DNA from: Isochrysis galbana
Taxonomy: Eukaryota > Haptophyta > Isochrysidales > Isochrysidaceae
Reading direction: 5' to 3'
NCBI GenBank assembly: GCA_018136815.1
Contig: CM030934.1
Coordinates: 7,111,901 to 7,147,876 of the forward strand
Length of the DNA: 35,976 nt
Positions 30,401-35,976 of this stretch are shown here, in pieces; position 1 is the first letter of the stretch, and every line of letters begins with the position of its first letter. The position numbers and the translations under genes are program-made. Below the pieces are notes generated by a model. That model was not told where the DNA came from, searched no databases, and worked only from the letters and a program-made list of their open reading frames with translations.

Positions 30401-32658
30401 ACGACGCCGCTAGTCTCACCAACGACGAGAACTCGTGGGGCGTGACAGCCAGAAGTCAGCCCGTCTTGGACTTGTTGACTCGTCTTCGTGAGCTCAGCGC
30501 AAAGCTCATCGAAGTGCTTGGGTAGCGCGGCGGCAGGCGAGGCTAAGGTGCCACTGCGCGGCCGGCGGAGCTCTTGGGCTGCCTCCGTGAGGTGCCGAGG
30601 TAATACCACCGCAGAGCCGCTCGCTCGTGCACGAAGAGAGGCGAGAGCGTGGAGAGCGGGTGACGGGGTATCATCGCGGGTGCCGACATCGGAGTTGTTT
30701 CGAGAGGAATCGAAGGACTGGATTGCGGACGCATTGATCGCTGCCACGCGCATGATGGCGGTGGCAGTGGTATCGAGAGGCAGGCAGTGCTTGGAGGCTG
30801 CGACCGGTGGCCGCGGCGACGTAGGACGAATAGAAGAAGACTCGGATATCGACGACGTGGAGACGGGCTCAGAGGACGGGATTGACGAAGAAACTCGGAG
30901 AAGTGGGGTGTCGGATTGCGGCGACGGACGCCGCGGCCGCGAGACCACCGGTGAGAGACATGAAGGACATGGCTTAGAGACTCGGTTGGGCTGGCTCAAT
31001 GGGCGTAGAAGCTCGGTTTGGGAGGCGGCCGTTCCTCGACGTGCAAGGGAGTTGTGGTCACTCTCCATGGTCACGTCGGGAGAGGAATCGGGCCAGGCAT
31101 CGACTTCGTTGCAATCTGTCGTCGGCGGGGTCGGCGCCGGCGAAAGAAGGGACGTGGCTGTCGTAGAAGCCGGCTGCGGGGAAGGCTGAGGCCAGGGTGG
31201 TGGCTCTGCGGCAGCGGCTGGCGTGGGTGGTGGCCGAAGAGGTTCTGCAATGCGAAGCATTCTTCGGAGGACTTGGCTCGGGCTAGCGGGTGGATGGACC
31301 GCTGAAATTACGGTGGATTCAGACTCGAATTCGGAAGACTCGGCGACTTCAGAGGGGCTAGGAGACGGCTGTGCCAGCTCCTCCATGGCTCTCGGTTGAT
31401 GGGGTGGCGTGGGAACGCCGGTGGTCGACCGCAGACTCCGCGGTGACGTTAATTGGTACTCGGACTCGGACTCGTCGTTTCTGGCGTGCTGGGCACTGAA
31501 AACAGGGCTCACTTTCGAAATGGGAACGGACGGTGCCGGCCCAAAGGTGAAGGGCCCTGGCGTCGCAACCGTCGGTGAGGACGAGGCTGACGCTTGTGAT
31601 GACGATAGGGGCACGGTGGCCAGCACCGGTTGGCTCGGTGCGGCCGTAATCTCGGACTCGGTGACGGGCTTGATTACGCGGGCTCGGGATGCATTGTCTT
31701 GTGCGATTGGACTCGGACTCGGAACGGAAACGGAAGGGATCGGCTCGGCGGCGTGCAGCTTGCTGGAGTGGCAGGCCGGCTGCGGCGAGACTCGAAACGG
31801 TGGCTGGGATAAGGACACAGTGGCTGTCGTCGAGGGCTTCGGCGTCAGCTTGTGTTTGGACTCGATACGCGGTGGCTCGTGAAACGGGGCTCGGGTGTGG
31901 TTGGAATTCTGGACGTGACCGGAGATTCCAAATGACTCAGACTCGGGGCGTGGAGGACCGAAGGTGAACACTCCCTCGGAAGGAGTGGTCGTCGGAGGCT
32001 CAGTGGGTGGCTGGAGCTCCGTTAATCCTGCGGTCGACCGCGTGGTAGGGCTCGGTGACATTGTAAACTCGGACTCGGACTCGGACTCGGATGGCTCAGA
32101 ACGGGGTTTGCTCAAAACAGGCTTGGACTCGGACTCGAAAGAAAGTGGGGAAGAACCGGAGAACTGCGCCTCCATCGTCGTAGCGATGGAGACTGGTGAT
32201 ACCGGTGATGACTGGACTGGGCTCAGACTCGTAGATGGGCGCGCGGTGGCGTAAGACGAAGAGGGCAATTCCGAACGTGACTTGGACTCGGACTCGTACT
32301 CGGGAGACGTTTTGTGGCTCGGACATGCGAAATTTGATTTGAGAGATTGAAGGTTGGATTGGGCCTGCGGCGGCTGGATTTTCGCAGACCGTGAGGTCTT
32401 GGACTGTTGATGCTTGGGGAGTGGCGTGGGGTAGCGGTTCAGCGGCTTGAGTTGATAGAGAGGCGGGGACGGTTGACTTGGTTTGGAGGACTCGTGCGTG
32501 ATATCGAGAACCAGGATGGAATTATCGGCATTGGGAGAAATAGGGGTAATCGGCGAGGAGGCAGGAGAAAGAGGGGGGTGGAGGTGGAAGGGCTTGTCTG
32601 GAACTTGCGGAATCTTAGGGTACTGGTTGGAGGCCGTAGAAGTACTCGGCCGTAGCAT
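24444..32658 (-). CDS. pol: Pol polyprotein with embedded cytosine DNA methyltransferase and chromodomain
   Basis: One frame of at least 2,513 codons with no internal stop runs from 32658 to a 100-N gap (25018-25117). It resumes after the gap for 190 codons to a TAG at 24444; the frame change across the gap only reflects unknown gap length. Residues 1-700 are Ser/Pro/Glu-rich with degenerate repeats. Residues ~743-936 are a DNA methyltransferase. Residues ~1262-1362 are retropepsin (DTGAG, LLLGNDFL). Residues ~1655-1885 are reverse transcriptase (YLDD 1800-1803). Residues ~1955-2090 are RNase H. Residues ~2224-2420 are integrase (H2238, H2243, C2273, C2276; D2305, D2371, E2407). The post-gap part holds GPY/F and chromodomain. 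The Met at 32658 is only the first in-frame Met after a TAG at 32746; the frame continues upstream into Gag, so translation probably began there. Pol appears intact apart from the gap. Usual gypsy Pol is ~1,000-1,500 residues, so this one is exceptionally long. Confidence 0.92.
24618..24923 (-). other. GPY/F module and chromodomain of Pol
   Basis: After the gap, LYSGPYRVEEAISATRYRL is a GPY/F integrase C-terminal module. It is followed by EYLVEELLDRKGDGVSFKYL then VKWRGYPRSEATWE, a complete chromodomain. The aromatic-cage positions are filled (Tyr of EYLVE, Trp and Tyr of KWRGY), as in chromodomains that bind methylated histone H3. In chromoviruses this targets integration to heterochromatin. 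Confidence 0.92.
25018..25117. other. Assembly gap (100 N)
   Basis: Exactly 100 N, a conventional placeholder for unknown length. It lies in Pol between integrase and the GPY/F module, in coding sequence. Confidence 0.99.
25399..25989 (-). other. Integrase domain of Pol
   Basis: Zinc-binding HHCC motif: H-x4-H (AYHDHLGHPG) and C-x2-C (RECHECTLGK). The catalytic triad is Asp of VVYCDILS, Asp of LRTDAGSN and Glu of GLVERAQQ, with 35 residues between the second Asp and Glu (DD35E). All residues for strand transfer are present. Confidence 0.93.
26389..26796 (-). other. RNase H domain of Pol
   Basis: FLVKTDGASKLGIAGVLAQK, then VTEIELLAAL, then LVVDHSALRW and HWDADGLSR supply the acidic active-site residues. 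The element has KTDGAS where most gypsy elements read TDAS, a one-residue variation that keeps the Asp. Confidence 0.92.
27004..27696 (-). other. Reverse transcriptase domain of Pol
   Basis: Typical gypsy motifs in order: WASRVVLVTKKDGSVRFCVD, YRDVNSKL, TLDLASGFWGIPI, FNYLPFGVQSGPSYM, then MPYLDDVGAWS with the catalytic YLDD (27250-27261), and ATSAEYLGHVVSREGL. All conserved residues are present. Confidence 0.95.
28573..28875 (-). other. Retropepsin (aspartic protease) domain of Pol
   Basis: The active-site motif is STLADTGAGPSVV (Asp at 28828-28830), followed by a flap-like strand region and FMVIEGNPMLLLGNDFL, the hydrophobic-hydrophobic-Gly motif of retroviral-type proteases. It would act as a homodimer to cut the polyprotein. 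Confidence 0.88.
29851..30432 (-). other. Phage-type cytosine DNA methyltransferase domain inside Pol
   Basis: About 194 residues. They begin VLVVGETSGVVSSMFLLAG, equivalent to SAM-binding motif I with the VLVACEFSGVVR look of phage cytosine methyltransferases. Next is ADVATCDLYPSE (motif II/III). WDLVIAHPPCTYL is the catalytic Pro-Cys motif IV (Cys codon 30256-30258), VAVENPRMH is motif VI (ENV/ENP type), and RSRTYVGVAGAMATHW is the motif VIII and C-terminal region. PWEHGTGHQKATGLYLTKGL matches the family's conserved W-G-H-KAT-L-GLPPL block. All motifs expected for activity are present and there is no stop. Expected reaction: methyl transfer from SAM to C5 of cytosine in DNA. The small size and motif spelling fit the compact bacteriophage family rather than eukaryotic DNMT1, DNMT3 or DNMT5. 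Confidence 0.85.
31500..32120 (-). repeat. Degenerate internal repeats in the N-terminal region of Pol
   Basis: Two stretches ~200 residues apart share a pattern: ESESEFTMSPSPTTRSTAGL and ESESEYQLTSPRSLRSTTGV. The motifs GVFTFGPP and GPFTFGPA also recur. At DNA level GAGTCC-type hexamers (GACTCG on the plus strand) recur. The region is Ser/Pro/Glu-rich and probably disordered. Confidence 0.6.
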
Positions 32659-32745
32659 AATACGATCTTTTGGTGGGTGGCGTTCAGGCCCACTACCCTG
32701 GACTGGTAGCGGGGTGACAGCGCGGACGTGGGCCCCGCCGGCGAC

Positions 32746-35112
32746 CTACTGGGCCGGACGGAGAACAACCATCGTGCGGAGGCGGCGGTGGACTTCTGGG
32801 TCGTTACCACACTCGCCACTGCCACCTTCGCAGAGAAAACGAATGTACGGTTGGCAAACGACGGGGTTATGAGCTCCGTCGCCCGTGCCATACTTCCACA
32901 GGTCTGCTTCGGGCGTACCAGATGGAGCCCGGGGACGAAAGGCGCAGTACGCGCAGCCGTTGGCGTCGGTCCACTCCTTGACGTCGCGGTCTAAGTCGTC
33001 GAGACGCGGCGCCGTCATGGTGGCATCCGAGGGACGGCAGCGCGTGAGCGCAGCGCGAAGGGCCGGGTGACCCGCGTAACGAGAAATTTGCCAGAAACGG
33101 GCTCGTGCTCAAGACCAGCTAGCTGGATCCCATTCCGAGAGGCCCGAATCGGCCGGAAGCCCAAGGCCGTTCGGAGGGGGATCACATTGGCGACGAGAAG
33201 ACGTGCTTTTGCCGAGAGGACGGTCAAGAAGTGCGTCCGGTAACGGAGACGATGCGGAGTAATTCGTAGGCGGAGGCGGAGCCCGACGATTGTCAGCGCC
33301 AGTCGCCTTGCGGTTCGAGTTGTTGTTTTGCGATTTTAATGCCTCGGCCACCGCTGCTTGGACGGCGGCGACCATCGACGCCGTAGTGTCCGCGGGGTTA
33401 GAGGCAGCCTTAGCAACCTTGGCGGTCTTGGTGGACTTGGAAGTAGTCGCCGGCGGCGTCACGGCGGCGACCGCGACCGACGTCTGTTGTTGGCTAGCAC
33501 GGGCTTGTTCGTACGGGCTCAGGTAGCGCTGGCAGAGGTTGACGCACGAAAGGGCCGAGCGAGGGAGCTCGTGGTTCTCGACGCGGAAGCGAGTCTTTGC
33601 AAGACACTCGCCAAACTTGGTCGCGTTATCCACGCCGCGAGCCGCGTCGACCTTGTCGTTCCGAATGATGGACTCGAATCGTTGATTGATATCGTGCGAC
33701 ATGTTTGGGTGGTCCCAGACCGTCGTGGCATCCACCTTCGCGTCACCCATCTTGCGGACGTACGCGCGCACCAAATTCTTGGATAACTCTAAGAGATCGG
33801 AGCCGGCTTCACGGGCTACGAGCCTGTCCCACTCCATGGAGGCGGAGTCTTTGGCGAAGCCGGGCACGTTGGCCGCGAAGGTGGCGTCGCACTTGCGGAG
33901 AAGCACGTCGCAGGCCAGCGCGGGGTTGAGAGAGAGGACCGGGTCTTCGGCGAGATCGAGGAGGAAGGCGTAGATCCTTTGGTTGCCGGTGGTGCACAAG
34001 TTGGCGGCCGCTAGCAAGGATGTAAAGATTCAACGGTGGTCGCAGCCGAGCGAGAGGGCGCGCTCGAGCGGCTTGATGAAGGACAGACGAAAATCATTCC
34101 AGGAGGTGGCCGCTGTCTGGACGTTGTCCGAGGCCAGGCCCTTCGGGAACTTGATCTCGGAAAGCTCTTTGCCCATTCGGACTTGGTGATGGAGGGTGCG
34201 GTCGAGGAAGAAGCGGCTCCGAGCCCACTTGGTCACGTGCTCCTTCTCGAAAAACACGCGGTAGTGCCAAACATTGCCGGCTCGAGAGAGGCCGCCGTTG
34301 AGAATGGCGTGGATGAGCTCGAAATCGTCGGACTTCCTGTAGAGAGAGGCTACCTCGTAGGCGGCATCCTCAAACAGTTGGCCTCACGAGGCTAGGATGA
34401 CCTCTCGCTCAGAAGCATCACCGGCGAGGCTTGGATCGACGGGATGGCGCCGAGCCGCCGGATTTGGAAGCGAGCGGAGGCCCGCGACGGTGGGTGGAGG
34501 TTGGGGATCAGAAACAGGCTCGGCGGACGTGACAGGAACGGGCGTATTGAATACGGGATCGGAATTCGAATTCGGCGGAACGGAGAACGGCGCGGCGGGC
34601 AAAGGTTGAGAAGGGGACTCAACCGAGGCCGGAGGGGCACCAATGGAGTTGTCTCCTTCTTCCACAAGCGGTGGCGAAGTTTCGACTCGAGGAGAAGTCG
34701 TAGTGCCCGCTTGGCCTTGTAGAATGCTGAGTATCGCGTTGAAGGTAGACCCCACCTCCCGCTGAAATTCTTCGTGGCGTTGGGCGGCTTGGAGGGTAGA
34801 GGACTCAAGGCGGTCGACAGCGCCGCGGAGAGCCTCAATCTGGACTTGTTGGTCCATGATTTGGGCGGCGCCGACGGTGGCGGTCGGAGGTGGAACGAAG
34901 TTACGCTTGGGGTACGAGTACGTCGACGGGGGTGGAACAAACTCTTCATTTGGTGGGGGCTCGAAAGGAGGGAGGGACCGGACGGAACCCACATCATCTT
35001 CAGCACCAACCACAGAGGGATTGAGAGAGGAAGGAACACTTGGCAAAGGATCAGCAAAAGAAAGGAGAGGAAAGGCCGCCGGTGGAGCAACGGACGAGGC
35101 GAGAGGACCCAT
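32746..35112 (-). pseudogene. gag: Gag region with four in-frame stops
   Basis: All Gag segments share one reading frame with each other and with Pol, broken only by TGA at 34384-34386, 34030-34032 and 33109-33111 and TAG at 32746-32748. Codons between stops read as ordinary protein. The first segment (from the Met at 35112; the frame is open further upstream) is Pro-rich with a coiled coil (QVQIEALRGAVDRLESSTLQ). The second and third (helical, Trp-containing, basic) resemble a gypsy capsid. The region after the third TGA has Cys/His groupings (CAYC, then VVCQPYIRFLCEGGSGEC) in the position of a nucleocapsid zinc knuckle, but not a canonical CCHC. Without knowing whether any stop is read through, I treat Gag as broken. 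The three TGA codons could each derive from CGA by one C-to-T change. Confidence 0.75.
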
Positions 35113-35240
35113 TCCAGCTCCAGTTGACGGGGTGTGAGTAGAGGCCCGAGGAGGCGGCGGAACTTCGACCGTCGGCGCGGAGAGGCGAGAGTCCCTCTTC
35201 CCTTTCCCTCCTCTCTTCCCTGCGGCGGGGGCCCATGGCG

Positions 35241-35610
35241 CGCGCCTGCGGCCCCTCTTCAGGTCCCCAGGAGGCCGGCAGGGGCCTGGGAGCGCAGCTC
35301 AGGGGGCAGGTGAGGCTGGGGCATGGCCCTGACCCCTCCTGCCTCTCCCTCGCTGGCTCTCGAGCCCCTGCCAGTCGACTGGAGCTGGCTGGGGGGTCCT
35401 GATCAGGGGGGGCCGGGGGGAGGAGGGGCTGGTCAGAGGGATGGGCAGGCCACGACAGGCCAGGGCGGGCGAGTCAGGCGGGCCTGTGGGGAAAGGAATG
35501 GGTCAGCAGGGCTGTGTGCTCCTGGCAAGCCATCAGGCGTGCCAGGAGAGTGGGTGGTTCCTCCCCCATGGCAGGGGAGGAGTGGAGAGAGAGGGGGGCT
35601 CGTGCCCCCC
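35241..35610. other. GC-rich repeat-like sequence, no gene recognised
   Basis: Contains several short words repeated within the block (GGCCAGG, CAGGGG, GGAGCTGG) and a self-complementary CCAGTCGACTGG (35373-35384). It lies between Gag and a hairpin leader. No LTR match to 23250-24186 is visible. Confidence 0.45.
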
Positions 35611-35638
35611 CATGGGCGAACTAAGTATAAACTTAGTT
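35611..35638 (-). promoter_or_regulatory. Hairpin leader, copy 3
   Basis: A perfect inverted repeat AACTAAGT-ATAA-ACTTAGTT (35619-35638). On the minus strand it is followed by CGCCC and ATGG. It resembles the leader at 3085-3111 (shared CAACTAA and TTTATA, and CGCC before ATGG). The ATG opens only a 26-codon frame. Confidence 0.55.
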
Positions 35639-35644
35639 GAGATA

Positions 35645-35820
35645 ATTCCATACTACAATCTCGACCTCTTGTGTTGTGAATGGGTGGGAGTGTGGGGAAG
35701 GATGTCCCTGAGGCTCCCCCAGCACCTCATGGGCACCCGTCAAGGCGTTGGCGAGCAGGGACGAAATATGTCGTTTGAAGCATCCATTTGCATGCTCCGG
35801 CAGTAAACAGTTAACGGTGG
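35645..35820. repeat. Second copy of the 22.2 kb repeat family
   Basis: ATTCCATACTACAA at 35645-35658 matches 22535-22548 directly. 35775-35817 (GAAGCATCCATTTGCATGCT, then CCGGCAGTAAACAGTTAACG) is the reverse complement of 22200-22245 with a few differences. The blocks are rearranged relative to the other copy. Confidence 0.55.
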
Positions 35821-35867
35821 GAGGGATGTGCCGGATGGTGCGGCGCTCGACGCTATGGATGAGTCCT

Positions 35868-35976
35868 GCAGGGAGGGAGGGAGGGAGGGAGGGAGGGGAG
35901 GGAGGGAGGGAGGGAGGGAGGGAGGGAGGGAGGGAGGGAGGGAGGGAGGGAGGGAGGAGAGAGGGAGGGAGGGAGG
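35868..35976. repeat. (GGGA)n simple repeat at the window edge
   Basis: Tandem GGGA tetramers with two slips, running to and presumably beyond the end of the window. Confidence 0.95.

Larger units (their letters stand above)
23250..35240 (-). mobile_element. Ty3/gypsy chromovirus-like retrotransposon encoding a DNA methyltransferase
   Basis: On the minus strand the order is Gag region, Ser/Pro-rich region, DNA methyltransferase domain, retropepsin, reverse transcriptase, RNase H, integrase, GPY/F module, chromodomain, polypurine tract, 3' LTR. Integrase after RNase H and a C-terminal chromodomain identify a chromovirus-type Ty3/gypsy element. The right limit is unclear: no 5' LTR or recognisable primer-binding site lies upstream of Gag, and the sequence beyond ~35240 looks like other repeats. 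The left limit (outer end of the LTR) is approximate because there is no second LTR to compare. Confidence 0.9.

Noticed and set aside
30488-31189. 233-codon plus-strand frame and similar frames over 25-35 kb
   Set aside because: Antisense to the retroelement Pol frame, whose domains are unambiguous.
32746-35112. TGA as a sense codon (alternative code or selenocysteine) to explain the Gag stops
   Set aside because: The kinase, methyltransferase and IFT57 genes here end at TGA in family-appropriate places, so TGA is a stop in this genome; no selenocysteine context is evident.

Overview
This window is a chromosome end from a flagellated eukaryote, most likely a GC-rich microalga with a complex (secondary) plastid. 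The evidence is a (CCCTAA)n telomere running inward from base 1, spliceosomal GT-AG introns, three genes of cilium-associated families, a nuclear methyltransferase with a plausible bipartite plastid presequence, and abundant low-complexity C/T, G/A and C-run DNA. A haptophyte or stramenopile would fit; the sequence alone does not decide.

Layout. 1-995 is telomeric repeat grading into degenerate variants. 1287-3020 (minus) is an unrecognised subtelomeric ORF with a possible OTU-like tail, preceded by a hairpin leader and a 203-bp direct duplication. 4427-4927 (minus) is MORN5. 5053-6930 is a C-rich minisatellite of about 37 units of 50 bp, followed by CT and GA tracts to 7680. 7707-8576 (plus) is a single-pass membrane protein of unknown function. 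10305-12362 (plus) is a LINE ORF broken off inside its APE-type endonuclease. 12906-14615 (minus) is a MAK/CILK1-type ciliary kinase, divergent from IFT57 at 15863-17296 (plus, two proposed introns). 17297-19990 is mostly non-coding with a split minisatellite. 19991-20399 is a frameshifted cytochrome b561 fragment. 21025-22074 (minus) is a SAM methyltransferase. 22197-22560 is a small repeat element.

The right third (about 23.25-35.2 kb, minus strand) is a Ty3/gypsy chromovirus-like LTR retrotransposon. It has a 3' LTR, a polypurine tract, a 2,500+ residue Pol frame (retropepsin, RT, RNase H, DD35E integrase, GPY/F, chromodomain; broken by a 100-N assembly gap) and a Gag region. Its most striking feature is a complete phage-type cytosine DNA methyltransferase domain inside Pol, between a long Ser/Pro-rich N-terminal region and the protease. 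Gag lies in the same reading frame as Pol but is cut by three TGA codons and one TAG; no 5' LTR is visible.

How the parts work together: MORN5, the MAK-type kinase and IFT57 form a loose run of cilium/flagellum genes, two of them head-to-head. The retroelement pairs a probable DNA-methylation writer with a chromodomain reader of histone marks, which suggests an element that could influence its own chromatin state. That part is inference.
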